DNA of 64,000 nucleotides from Zeimonas arvi. Lineage in GTDB: Bacteria > Pseudomonadota > Gammaproteobacteria > Burkholderiales > Burkholderiaceae_E. Shown here in pieces: positions 20,399 through 28,868 of the stretch (position 1 is its first letter; each line of letters opens with the position of its first letter). Below the pieces are notes generated by a model, which saw nothing but the letters and a program-made list of their open reading frames with translations, searched no databases and had not been told where the DNA came from. Position numbers and translations under genes: made by a program. The stretch is from positions 124,001 through 188,000 of the forward strand of contig NZ_VDUY01000001.1 of the NCBI RefSeq assembly GCF_008039575.1, in the 5' to 3' direction.

Positions 20399-21131
20399 GT
20401 CCAGCAGCAAGCAGGTGCCGCAGTTGCGCGCGATATCGGACCAGGAGCGCTCGACGTCGCTCAAGGCGCGCGAGTCCTGGCACATCCTGGGAATTATCTC
20501 AGAGTTCATCGAGGCCACCGAGCGCCTGGCCGCCACGCGCCCCGCCGTCTCGGTCTTCGGCAGCGCGCGGATCAAACCCGGCCATCGCTGGTACGAGTTC
20601 ACCGTCGAGCTGTCGCGACAGCTCTCCGATGCCGGCTTCGCGGTGATCTCCGGGGGCGGACCCGGCATCATGGAGGCCGCCAACCGCGGCGCCTTCGCCG
20701 GCCGCTCGGCCTCGATCGGGCTGAACATCCAGCTGCCGCACGAGCAGCTCAGCAACGATTACCAGGACATCTCGCTGGGCTTTCGCCACTTCTTCGCGCG
20801 CAAGGTCGCCTTCGCGAAGTACGCGACCGCCTATGTCGCGGTGCCGGGCGGCTTCGGCACGCTGGACGAAACGCTGGAGGTGCTCACGCTGATCCAGACC
20901 CGGATGGGCCGCAGGATCCCGGTGATCCTGGTCGACTCCGGCTTCTGGAAGGGCCTGCTCGACTGGATCCGCGAGCAACTGCTCGGCAACGGCCTGATCT
21001 CGCCCGAGGACCTCGAGCTGATCCAGGTCATCGACGACCCGACCCAGGCGGTCGAGGCGATCTTCGACTTCTACCAGTCGCGCGGCTTCGTGCCCACCGC
21101 CGACGAAAGCGAAAGCCTGCTCTACCTCTGA
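20397..21131 (+). CDS. LOG family protein (TIGR00730)
   Basis: A 244-residue Rossmann-fold protein of the cytokinin-riboside 5'-monophosphate phosphoribohydrolase (LOG) family, often mislabelled lysine decarboxylase. Nucleotide-binding GGGPGIM is at 86-92 and the diagnostic PGGFGTLDE at 150-158. The first 45 residues are an extension before the domain (VSVFGSARIKP near 51). ATG 20397 overlaps the polA ATG by two bases on the opposite strand, leaving no intergenic promoter. No other ATG lies before the domain, so the alternative would be TTG near residue 10. It is followed one base later by thrB. Confidence 0.92.
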   Translation: MSSSKQVPQLRAISDQERSTSLKARESWHILGIISEFIEATERLAATRPAVSVFGSARIKPGHRWYEFTVELSRQLSDAGFAVISGGGPGIMEAANRGAFAGRSASIGLNIQLPHEQLSNDYQDISLGFRHFFARKVAFAKYATAYVAVPGGFGTLDETLEVLTLIQTRMGRRIPVILVDSGFWKGLLDWIREQLLGNGLISPEDLELIQVIDDPTQAVEAIFDFYQSRGFVPTADESESLLYL

Positions 21132-21132
21132 C

Positions 21133-22104
21133 ATGGCCGTCTTCACGACCGTTTCGCGCGACGAACTCGCGCGCTGGCTGCAATCGTTCGATCTCGGCGA
21201 GCTGCTCGGCTACGAGGGCATCGCCTCCGGTATCGAGAACACGAACTACTTCGTCGACCTGGCCCGCGGCCGCTTCGTGCTGACGCTGTTCGAGCGGCTC
21301 TCTCCCCAGGAGCTGCCGTTCTACCTGGAGCTGATGAAGCACCTCGCCTCGCACGGCATCGCTTGCCCCGACCCGGTGGCCGATCGCGAAGGCCGCTTGC
21401 TGTCGACCCTGCACGCCAAGCCGGCGGCGCTGGTCACCCGGCTGGCCGGCCGCGCCCGGATGGATCCCGGGCCCGCGCACTGCGCGCTGGTCGGCGAAGC
21501 GCTGGCCCGGATGCACCTGGCCGCCGTCGACTACCCCGGCACGCTGCCGAACCTGCGCGGCCTGCCCTGGTGGGTCGAGACCACGCCCAAGGTGCTGCCC
21601 TTCCTTTCCACGGACCAGTCCGCGCTGCTGCGCGACGAACTCGCGACCCAGCAGCGCTTTGCCGACGGCCGGGTCTGCGCCGCGCTGCCGCGCACCGCGG
21701 TGCACGCCGACCTGTTCCGGGACAACGTGCTGTTCGACCAGGCCGCCGACGGTTCGCCAAGGCTGGGCGGCGTCATCGACTTCTATTTCGCCGGCGTCGA
21801 CAGCTGGGTCTTCGACCTGGCGGTCACGGTCAACGACTGGTGCATCGTCGATGCCGACGGTCGCTTCGACGACGCGAAACTGGCCGCGCTGCTCGGCGCC
21901 TATCGCGCGGTGCGCCGGCCGAGCGAGGCCGAGGCCGAGGCCTGGCCGACCATGCTGCGCGCGGCCGCGCTGCGCTTCTGGCTGTCGCGGCTGTTCGACC
22001 TGCACTTGCCGCGGCCGGCCGAAATGGTCACCCCGAAGGATCCGGCCGAGTTCGAGCGTATATTGTCGGCGCGCCGCGACTCGGCGAGCGCCCCCTTGTG
22101 CTGA
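21133..22104 (+). CDS. thrB: Homoserine kinase (APH-fold type)
   Basis: Phosphorylates homoserine to O-phosphohomoserine for threonine synthesis. It belongs to the aminoglycoside-phosphotransferase-like kinases and not to the GHMP family. At 323 residues it has the normal length for this type. Characteristic segments are GYEGIASGIENTNYFVD, the catalytic loop HADLFRDN (Asp193) and the metal-binding VIDFYFAG (Asp216). ATG 21133 begins one base after the LOG stop codon, so coupled translation is likely. The following gene is a BPSS1780-family membrane protein, an arrangement I associate with Burkholderiales. Confidence 0.96.
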   Translation: MAVFTTVSRDELARWLQSFDLGELLGYEGIASGIENTNYFVDLARGRFVLTLFERLSPQELPFYLELMKHLASHGIACPDPVADREGRLLSTLHAKPAALVTRLAGRARMDPGPAHCALVGEALARMHLAAVDYPGTLPNLRGLPWWVETTPKVLPFLSTDQSALLRDELATQQRFADGRVCAALPRTAVHADLFRDNVLFDQAADGSPRLGGVIDFYFAGVDSWVFDLAVTVNDWCIVDADGRFDDAKLAALLGAYRAVRRPSEAEAEAWPTMLRAAALRFWLSRLFDLHLPRPAEMVTPKDPAEFERILSARRDSASAPLC

Positions 22105-22143
22105 GCCGGCCGGCCGACCGGCCCCGAAACCCTTCCTGACTCG

Positions 22144-22929
22144 ATGCAGATCAATCCGCTTCGCGCCGCCACCGGCTGGCGCTGGGTTCGAGACGGCTTT
22201 TCGCTGTTGCGCAGGCAGCCGATCGCGCTGCTGGCGATCACCTTCCTGAACCTGATGCTGCTCTCGCTCTCGGTGGTGATCCCGCTGGTGGGCGCGGTGA
22301 GCCCGCTGGTGCTCACGCCGGCGCTGATGGTGGGCCTGATGCATGCGGTGCGCTCGGCCGAGGCCGGCCGGATGCCCTCGCCCGGCCTGCTCTTCGCGGG
22401 CTTTCGCGACGCCGGCGGCACCGCCTGGCGCCCTTTGCTGGTCCTGGGCGGCTTCAACGCCGCGGCCACGCTGGCCGCGCTGGCGCTGGCCGCGCTGGCC
22501 GACGGCGGCACGCTGATGCGGCTCGCGACCGGCCAGGCGGGCGCCGACGAGATGGGCGCCGACGACAGCTCGATGCTCTACGCGGCCATCGTGTTCGTGC
22601 TGGTCTACACGCCGATCCAGATGGCCATGTGGTACGCGCCCCTCTTCGCGGCCTGGCACAAGGTGCCGCCGGCCAAGGCGCTGTTCTTCAGCTTCTTCGC
22701 GGTCTGGCGCAACAAGTGGGCTTTCCTGGTGTTCGGCGCCGGCTGGTTCGCGGTGGCCTTCCTGGCCTCGCTGGCGGTTCGTCTGCTCGACTCGCTGCTC
22801 GGCGACAGTCCGGTCCTGCTGTCGATGCTGCTCTCGCCGTTGTCGCTGGTGCTGATCACCGCGGTGTACTGCTCTTTCTGGGCAAGCTACCGCGACGCGG
22901 TGGTCGACGCTCAGACCCCGCCCGGCTGA
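22144..22929 (+). CDS. BPSS1780 family membrane protein
   Basis: An inner-membrane protein of 261 residues and about six hydrophobic segments. Its function is unknown. The N-terminus RAATGWRWVRDGFSLLRRQP followed by the first helix, and the FSFFAVWRNKWAFLVFG segment, match the family named after a Burkholderia locus. It follows thrB by 39 bp and converges on uvrD, with 19 bp between the stops. No catalytic or binding residues can be pointed out. Confidence 0.85.
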   Translation: MQINPLRAATGWRWVRDGFSLLRRQPIALLAITFLNLMLLSLSVVIPLVGAVSPLVLTPALMVGLMHAVRSAEAGRMPSPGLLFAGFRDAGGTAWRPLLVLGGFNAAATLAALALAALADGGTLMRLATGQAGADEMGADDSSMLYAAIVFVLVYTPIQMAMWYAPLFAAWHKVPPAKALFFSFFAVWRNKWAFLVFGAGWFAVAFLASLAVRLLDSLLGDSPVLLSMLLSPLSLVLITAVYCSFWASYRDAVVDAQTPPG

Positions 22930-22948
22930 CTTCCCGCGGTGCGCCGCC

Positions 22949-25360
22949 TCAGCCGACCGGCTCGAGCCTGGCGACGGACAGTGCCAGCCACTTGATGCCC
23001 TGGCGCCCGAAATTGATCTGCACCCGGGCGTCCTCGCCGCTGCCCTCGATGCCCACGATGACGCCCTCGCCGAAGCGGGCGTGCGCCACGTTCTGGCCCA
23101 CCCGCCAGGGCACGCCGCGGTCGAAGCGCAGCGCCGCGCGCTGCTCGGCCTGGGACAGGCGCCCGTTGTCGCCGGTGTCGCGGCCGGAGTGACCGAACTC
23201 GCGCCACTCGCCGCGGCGCGCGCCGCCGCTCGCGTGCTGCGCGCCGCTCTCCCAGCGCGGGCTCCAGGCTTCGCGCGGCGCGCCGAAGCCGCGCGCCGTG
23301 CCGCCGACCCGCGGCGTGAGCCACTTGAGCGAGCCTTCCGGCAGCTCGTCGAAGAAGCGCGAGCGCAGGTTGTAGCGGGTCTGCCCGTGCAGCATGCGGG
23401 TCTGCGAGAAGGACAGGTACAGGCGCTGCCGGGCGCGCGTGATCGCCACGTACATCAGGCGGCGCTCTTCCTCGAGCCCCTCCGGCTCGGTGGCCGAGTT
23501 CTCGTGCGGGAACAGGCCCTCTTCCAGGCCGGTGATGAAGACCGCATCGAACTCCAGCCCCTTGGCCGAATGCACGGTCATCAGCTGCACCGCGTCGGCG
23601 CCCTCGCCTGCCTGGTTCTCGCCGGCCTCGAGCGAGGCGTGGCCCAGGAAGGCAGCCAGCGGCGTGAGGCGCACCGCCGACACCCCGGGGGCGAGCACCT
23701 CGATGCCGTCGGCCGGGTCGATCGGCGCCACGGGCTGCGCGTCACCGGCCCCCGCCATCGGCGCGTCGGCGACGGCCACGCCCTCGCGCGCCGGCACGTC
23801 CTGCGAGATACCTTCCTCCGCCAGAAAGGCTGCCGCCGCGTTGACCAGCTCGCGCAGGTTCTCGATGCGCTCCTGGCCTTCCTTCTCGGTTTCGAAGTGG
23901 GCCACGAGCCCGCTGCGCTCGATCAGGTGCTCGACCAGATCGGTGAGCGGCATCCGGCGGGTTTCGTCGCGCAGGCGGGCGACCAGACCGGTGAAGGCGG
24001 CCAGCTTGGTGGCGGCCGCCCCGCTCAGGCCGCCCACCGCCGCGAACAGGCTGATGCCGCGCGCCCGTGCGGCGTCTTGCAGTTGCTCGAGGGTCCGCGC
24101 ACCGATCCCGCGCGCCGGGAAGTTCACCACGCGCAGGAAGGCGCCGTCGTCGTCGGGATTCTCGAGCAGCCGCAGATAGGCCAGCGCGTGCTTGATCTCG
24201 GCGCGCTCGAAGAAGCGCAGCCCGCCGTAGACCCGATAGGGCATGCCGGCCGAGAACAGCGCGTGCTCGATCACGCGGGACTGCGCGTTGGAGCGGTACA
24301 GCACTGCCACGTCGTTGCGCAGGTGTCCTTCCGCGACCAGGCTCCGGATCTCCTCGACCAGCCACTGCGATTCCTGGCCGTCGGTCATGGCCTCGTAGAC
24401 GCGGACCGGCTCGCCCTCGCCGGACTCGGTCCAGAGGTTCTTGCCCAGGCGCTTGGCGTTGTTGGCGATCAGCGCGTTGGCGCAGCCCAGGATGTGGCCG
24501 TGCGAGCGGTAGTTCTGCTCGAGCTTGATCAGGTTCTGTACCCGGTACTCGCGCTCGAAGGCCGCCATGTTGCCCACGTTGGCCCCGCGGAACGCGTAGA
24601 TGCTCTGGTCGTCGTCGCCGACCGCGAACACGGCCGCGCTGCCACGCTCGGGCCCGCCCGCCAGCAGGCCGATCCATTTGTACTGCAGGACGTTGGTGTC
24701 CTGGAACTCGTCGATGAGGATGTGGCGGAAACGATGCTGGTAGTGCTCGCGCAGCAGCTGGTTGCGCTGGAGCAGCTCGTAGCTGCGCAGCAGCAGCTCG
24801 GCGAAGTCGACGACGCCTTCGCGCTGGCACTGGTCGTCGTAGGCGGCATACAGCTCGACCATCCGCCGGTTGTAGTCGTCCCAGACCTCGACCTGGCCGG
24901 CGCGCAGCCCCTGCTCCTTGCAGTGGTTGACGAAGTGCTGCAGGTTGCGCGGCGGGTACTTCTCGTCGTCGACCCCGAGCGTCTTGAGCAGGCGCTTGAT
25001 CGCCGCGAGCTGGTCCTGCGAATCGAGGATCTGGAAGGTCTGCGGCAGCGCGGCGTCGCGGTGGTGCGCGCGCAGCATCCGGTTGCACAGCCCGTGGAAG
25101 GTGCCGATCCACATGCCGCGCGTATTGATCGGCAGCATGGCGGTGAGCCGCGTGAGCATCTCCTTGGCGGCCTTGTTCGTGAAGGTGACCGCGAGGATGC
25201 CCTGGGGGCTGGCCTGGCCGGTGGAGATCAGCCAGGCGATCCTGGTGGTGAGCACCCGGGTCTTGCCGCTGCCGGCCCCGGCGAGGATCAGCGCGTGCTG
25301 CGGCGGCAGCGTGACCGCCGCGAGCTGCTGTTCGTTCAGGTTCGCGAGTAGCGTGGACAT
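22949..25360 (-). CDS. uvrD: ATP-dependent DNA helicase UvrD/PcrA
   Basis: Superfamily 1A 3'-5' helicase for nucleotide-excision and mismatch repair, 803 residues. Walker A LAGAGSGKTRVL covers about 27-38. DEFQDTN is motif II, DDDQSIYAFRGA motif III, QNYRS motif IV, LMTVHSAKGLEFDAVF motif V and MYVAITRARQRLYLS motif VI. The C-terminal region carries an Arg/Gly-rich linker and a Tudor-like tail ending VQINFGRQGIKWLALS, found in this family. Upstream is a consensus LexA box overlapping a -10, so the gene is probably induced by DNA damage. Confidence 0.97.
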   Translation of the reverse strand: MSTLLANLNEQQLAAVTLPPQHALILAGAGSGKTRVLTTRIAWLISTGQASPQGILAVTFTNKAAKEMLTRLTAMLPINTRGMWIGTFHGLCNRMLRAHHRDAALPQTFQILDSQDQLAAIKRLLKTLGVDDEKYPPRNLQHFVNHCKEQGLRAGQVEVWDDYNRRMVELYAAYDDQCQREGVVDFAELLLRSYELLQRNQLLREHYQHRFRHILIDEFQDTNVLQYKWIGLLAGGPERGSAAVFAVGDDDQSIYAFRGANVGNMAAFEREYRVQNLIKLEQNYRSHGHILGCANALIANNAKRLGKNLWTESGEGEPVRVYEAMTDGQESQWLVEEIRSLVAEGHLRNDVAVLYRSNAQSRVIEHALFSAGMPYRVYGGLRFFERAEIKHALAYLRLLENPDDDGAFLRVVNFPARGIGARTLEQLQDAARARGISLFAAVGGLSGAAATKLAAFTGLVARLRDETRRMPLTDLVEHLIERSGLVAHFETEKEGQERIENLRELVNAAAAFLAEEGISQDVPAREGVAVADAPMAGAGDAQPVAPIDPADGIEVLAPGVSAVRLTPLAAFLGHASLEAGENQAGEGADAVQLMTVHSAKGLEFDAVFITGLEEGLFPHENSATEPEGLEEERRLMYVAITRARQRLYLSFSQTRMLHGQTRYNLRSRFFDELPEGSLKWLTPRVGGTARGFGAPREAWSPRWESGAQHASGGARRGEWREFGHSGRDTGDNGRLSQAEQRAALRFDRGVPWRVGQNVAHARFGEGVIVGIEGSGEDARVQINFGRQGIKWLALSVARLEPVG

Positions 25361-25387
25361 CGGCGCGCCCGGCCCGGACAGGCCAAA

Positions 25388-25405
25388 ACTGTGATTTTAC
25401 ACAGT
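25388..25405 (-). promoter_or_regulatory. LexA (SOS) box over the uvrD promoter
   Basis: ACTGTGATTTTACACAGT is an 18-bp near-palindrome that contains CTGT-N8-ACAG, the classical LexA operator pattern. It lies 28 bp before the uvrD start. On the minus strand it includes TAAAAT (25399-25394), which fits a -10, with CGGACA (25422-25417) 17 bp further upstream as -35. Repressor binding would therefore cover the promoter. Confidence 0.8.
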
Positions 25406-25433
25406 GCCGCGCCGAGTGTCCGGCGCAACCCGA

Positions 25434-25895
25434 TCAACGGCGAGCGCCGGTCTTGCGCGAGCGCTGCGACCAGACCGGCTGGCGCGGCGTCAGGCTGCCG
25501 TGGCGGATCTCGACGCAGCGGTTAGCCCAGTTGGCCTGCTCGTCGGCCACGTCCGCGATCGGCGCGTTGGCACCGTGGCTGACCCGGACGATCCGGTGGC
25601 TCTGCACGCCGAACTTCTCGAGCAGCGCCGCCACCGCCTGGGTGCGGTCCATGCTCAGCGCCACCGCCTCTTCCGGGTCTTCCACCGGATTGGCGTGGCC
25701 GGACACGATCAGGGTGCCCCCGGGGCCGGTGTTGAAGCGCTCGGCGTGGTCGCGGATCAGATCGACATAGTTGTCGCGAATGTCGGTCGAATCGCCATCG
25801 AAGAAGATCCGGGTGGGCTCGGCCTGACGGGCCTGTGCTGCCGCGGCGTCGACGCCGGGGGTGGTTTCGGGCGACTGACTTGGATTCAACTGCAT
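25434..25895 (-). CDS. OmpA-family domain protein lacking a signal peptide
   Basis: A 153-residue protein whose middle is an OmpA C-terminal-like peptidoglycan-binding domain. IFFDGDSTDIRDNYVDLI, LIVSGHANPVEDPEEAVALS, the DRTQAVAALLEKFGV helix and NRCVEIRHG are recognisable. Typical members begin with a signal peptide or lipobox and show NxxLSxxRA. Here the N-terminus is MQLNPSQSPETTPG with no hydrophobic stretch. The in-frame upstream sequence offers no better start before the divergent MFS gene. It may be cytoplasmic, or the true start may have been missed. It sits upstream of uvrD with 73 bp between them. Confidence 0.75.
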   Translation of the reverse strand: MQLNPSQSPETTPGVDAAAAQARQAEPTRIFFDGDSTDIRDNYVDLIRDHAERFNTGPGGTLIVSGHANPVEDPEEAVALSMDRTQAVAALLEKFGVQSHRIVRVSHGANAPIADVADEQANWANRCVEIRHGSLTPRQPVWSQRSRKTGARR

Positions 25896-25923
25896 GCTGC
25901 GAACTCTCCCCTGCTTGAAGGTC

Positions 25924-25939
25924 CGATTTTAGCAAATCG
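25924..25939. promoter_or_regulatory. Short palindrome between ompA-like and MFS genes
   Basis: CGATTTTAGCAAATCG has perfect 6-bp arms around TAGC. It lies in the 108-bp divergent region, 29 bp before the OmpA-like start and 65 bp before the MFS start. It is a plausible operator for either gene, and AT-rich compared with its surroundings. No regulator is identified. Confidence 0.35.
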
Positions 25940-26003
25940 TTTTGCGGCAATATTTCTGACCCGATCGCAAAGGTTTAAGCTGCCGGAACATCAGGCCCCG
26001 ACC

Positions 26004-27167
26004 ATGACCTCGCTGCTGCTGAACATCGCCCACGCGCTCGACCACCTGGTCCTCCTGATCTTCGCTACGGCGGTCGGCGCGATCGCGGCCGACTTCGGCG
26101 TGGGGCGCTGGGAAGACCTGATGCCCTACACCGCGGGCGCCTTCGTCATGTTCGGGCTCGGATCGGTGCCTTCCGGCAGGCTGGGCGACCTCTGGGGTCG
26201 CCGCTCCATGATGCTGGTCTTCTTCTTCGGGATCGGCGCCGCCGCACTGCTGGTGGCCGCCACCCGGAATCCCTGGCAGCTGGCTGCCGCGCTGGCCCTG
26301 ATGGGCGCCTTCGCGTCGATCTACCACCCGGTGGGCATCCCGATGCTGGTCCAGGGCGCCCGACGACCGGGCCACACGATCGGCGTCAACGGACTCGCCG
26401 GCAACCTGGGCATCGCCGCCGCCGCGATCTCCACCGGCCTGCTGGTCCAGTTCGCCGGCTGGCGCGCCGCCTTCGTCGCGCCGGGGATCCTCGCGATCGC
26501 CTGCGGCCTGCTCTTCATGAAGGTGGCGCCGGCCGAGACCGAATCCCCGGCGAAGCGGGCCGGCAAGCAGCTCGACATCGCGCCCTCCGACCGCAGGCGG
26601 GCCTTCCTGGTGATGACGCTGACCGCAGTCACCGGCGGGCTGATCTTCAACTTCACCACCAACGGCAACGGCGAGTTGCTGAAGTCGCGGCTGCCGCTCC
26701 TGCTCGAGCAGCCGGCCCTGGTGGGTGCGCTGCTGGCCGGCGTCTACGGCATCGCCTCGCTCGCGCAGGTGGTGGTGGGCAAGCTGATCGACCGCGTGCC
26801 GATGAAAACCCTGATGATCGCCATCATGGCCATGCAGCCGCTGCTCTTCGGCGCGGCCTCGCTCGCCGAGGGCTGGGTCTTCTACACGCTGATGATCGTC
26901 TTCATGATCTTCGTGTTCGGGGCAATCCCCTTCACCGACGCGATGATCGTTCGTTACGTCGACGACCGGATGCGCTCGCGCGTCACCGGCATGCGTCTGG
27001 CGGTGTCCTTCGGCGTCAGCTCGATCGCGGTCTGGCTGCTGGGCCCGCTGGTCAAGGCCTCGGGCTTCACGACACTGCTGGTCCTGCTCGCGGCGATCTC
27101 GGCGGTGGCCACCTTGTTCGCCAGCATGCTGCCGGCACAACCTGCGCCCGTGGAGGGCAGACCATGA
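26004..27167 (+). CDS. MFS transporter
   Basis: Inner-membrane carrier of 387 residues with about 12 hydrophobic segments. The segment GRLGDLWGRRSMML is the loop 2-3 MFS signature, and NGLAGNLGIAAAAIS and RYVDDRMRSRVTGMRLA are recognisable later. The substrate is unknown. ATG 26004 starts the transmembrane-bearing sequence. The upstream continuation of the frame to 25404 is antisense to the OmpA-like gene. Its stop overlaps the SDR start (ATGA), and an EamA gene follows, so the three form a probable transport/dehydrogenase operon bounded by a MarR regulator. Confidence 0.9.
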   Translation: MTSLLLNIAHALDHLVLLIFATAVGAIAADFGVGRWEDLMPYTAGAFVMFGLGSVPSGRLGDLWGRRSMMLVFFFGIGAAALLVAATRNPWQLAAALALMGAFASIYHPVGIPMLVQGARRPGHTIGVNGLAGNLGIAAAAISTGLLVQFAGWRAAFVAPGILAIACGLLFMKVAPAETESPAKRAGKQLDIAPSDRRRAFLVMTLTAVTGGLIFNFTTNGNGELLKSRLPLLLEQPALVGALLAGVYGIASLAQVVVGKLIDRVPMKTLMIAIMAMQPLLFGAASLAEGWVFYTLMIVFMIFVFGAIPFTDAMIVRYVDDRMRSRVTGMRLAVSFGVSSIAVWLLGPLVKASGFTTLLVLLAAISAVATLFASMLPAQPAPVEGRP

Positions 27168-27931
27168 CGAACCCGCTTTTCGACCTGAGCGGCCGTCGCG
27201 CGCTGGTCACCGGCTCGAGCCGCGGCATCGGCCTGGCGCTGGCCGCTGCCCTGGGCCAGGCCGGCGCCGCGGTGGTGCTCAACGGCCGCGACTCGGCCAC
27301 CCTCGCCAGCGCCCGCGAGCAGCTCGCCGCGCATGGCATCGCGGCCTCGCGGGCAGCCTTCGACGTGACCGACGAGGCGGCGGTGAACGCCGAGGTGGCC
27401 CGGATCGAGCGCGACGAGGGTCCGATCGACATCCTGGTGAACAACACCGGCATCCAGATCCGCGCGCCGCTCGACCAGTTCGACACGGCGGACTGGCGGC
27501 GCATCGTCGACACCAACCTGACCAGCGTCTTCCTGGTCAGCAAGGCCGTCGTGCAGGGCATGATCGCCCGCCGGCGCGGCAAGATCGTCAACATCCTGTC
27601 GGTCAACGCCGAGGCGGCGCGCGCCTCCATCGCGCCCTACTCGGCGACCAAGGGCGCGCTGAGGATGCTCACCAAGGGCATGTGCGTGGACTGGGCGCGG
27701 CATGGCATCCAGGTCAATGGCCTGGCACCGGGCTACTTCGACACCGAGCTCACCCGCCCGCTGGTGGCCGACCCCGAGTTCAGCGCGTGGATCTCGAAGC
27801 GGGTGCCGGCCGGCCGCTGGGGACAGGTCGAGGAGCTGGGCGGCGCGGCGGTCTTCCTGGCCTCGCGCGCCTCGGACTTCGTCAACGGACACGTCCTGTT
27901 CGTCGACGGCGGCATGACCGCGAGCCTCTGA
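27164..27931 (+). CDS. SDR oxidoreductase, gluconate 5-dehydrogenase-like
   Basis: A 255-residue classical SDR. TGSSRGIG (about 17-24) binds NAD(P), and the catalytic residues are Ser in NILSVNAEAA and Tyr/Lys in YSATKGA. The usual NNAG is NNTG here. MTNPLFDLSGRRALVTG and WARHGIQVNGLAPGYFDTELT resemble gluconate 5-dehydrogenases, but substrate range in this family cannot be inferred safely from sequence. It overlaps the MFS stop by 4 bp, so the transporter may carry its substrate or product (inference). Confidence 0.88.
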   Translation: MTNPLFDLSGRRALVTGSSRGIGLALAAALGQAGAAVVLNGRDSATLASAREQLAAHGIAASRAAFDVTDEAAVNAEVARIERDEGPIDILVNNTGIQIRAPLDQFDTADWRRIVDTNLTSVFLVSKAVVQGMIARRRGKIVNILSVNAEAARASIAPYSATKGALRMLTKGMCVDWARHGIQVNGLAPGYFDTELTRPLVADPEFSAWISKRVPAGRWGQVEELGGAAVFLASRASDFVNGHVLFVDGGMTASL

Positions 27932-27940
27932 CGCATCGCG

Positions 27941-28867
27941 ATGACCATGCCCGCGGTGGCTGCCGCCGAGCACGCGCGGCGGGATTCGATCGCCCTGGCC
28001 GCATCGCTGGTGCTGATCCTGGTCTGGGGCGTCAACTTCGTGGTCCAGAAGGCGGTCTTCGAGGTGCTCCCCCCGACCGGCTTCCTGTTCGCGCGCTACC
28101 TGATCATGCCGGCCTGCGCGCTCGCCATCCTGTTGCACGCCTACGGTCCGAGCTTTCCCCGGATGCCGGCGTCCGACCTGTGGGCCCTGGCCCGGCTCGG
28201 CTTCGTGGGCCATGCGCTGCACGTAGGCATGGTCACCTACGGAATCGACTGGTCGACGCCCTTCTCGAGCTCGGTGATCCTGGCCTGCGGGCCGATCTTC
28301 ACGCTGCTGATCCTGCGCTGGGTCGGCCTCGAGCAGCTGACTCGCGCACAGATCGCCGGCGTGACGATCGCGCTGGCCGGCGTGCTGGTCTTCCTGTCGG
28401 ACAAGTTGCTGGTGGGGCGCCTGCAGGCCACCGGCGGCGACCTGGTCCTGCTGGTGGCGGCGGCCTTCTTTTCGCTCTACACCGTGCGGGCCAAGCCGCT
28501 GATCCAGCGGCACGGGGGCATCACCGTGATGGGCTACGCCACCTTGTTCGGCAGCGCGCCGATCGTGCTGCTGTCCGCGCCGGTAGGCCTGTCGATCGAC
28601 TGGACCGGCCTGCCGATGCTGACCTGGTTCGGCCTGCTCTGGGCGGTGATCATCTCTGCCTTCATCGGCTGGCTGGTCTGGGGATGGGTCAACGCGGTCC
28701 GCGGCGTGGCCCGCACCGCGCCGCTGATGTACCTGATGCCGGCGGTGGCCGGGCTCGCGGCCTGGCTGCTCACCGACGAGCGCTTCACGCTGATCAAGAT
28801 CGCGGGCGCGGCGATCACGCTGGCCGGGGTGGCGGTGGCTCAGTTCACCGGACGCGATCGGGCCTGA
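27941..28867 (+). CDS. DMT superfamily (EamA) transporter
   Basis: A 308-residue inner-membrane protein with ten hydrophobic segments in two EamA repeats. LVLILVWGVNFVVQKAVFEVLPPTGF-type helix 1 (starting near residue 20) and LFARYLIMPACALAIL helix 2 are characteristic, and the second repeat ends IAGAAITLAGVAVAQF. It is probably an exporter or exchanger. It starts 9 bp after the SDR stop in the same operon and converges on the MarR gene, with one base between stops. Confidence 0.9.
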   Translation: MTMPAVAAAEHARRDSIALAASLVLILVWGVNFVVQKAVFEVLPPTGFLFARYLIMPACALAILLHAYGPSFPRMPASDLWALARLGFVGHALHVGMVTYGIDWSTPFSSSVILACGPIFTLLILRWVGLEQLTRAQIAGVTIALAGVLVFLSDKLLVGRLQATGGDLVLLVAAAFFSLYTVRAKPLIQRHGGITVMGYATLFGSAPIVLLSAPVGLSIDWTGLPMLTWFGLLWAVIISAFIGWLVWGWVNAVRGVARTAPLMYLMPAVAGLAAWLLTDERFTLIKIAGAAITLAGVAVAQFTGRDRA

Positions 28868-28868
28868 A

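Noticed and set aside
20397-21131. LOG-family gene as lysine decarboxylase
   Set aside because: PGGFGTLDE and the size are those of LOG phosphoribohydrolases. The decarboxylase label is a known annotation error for this family.
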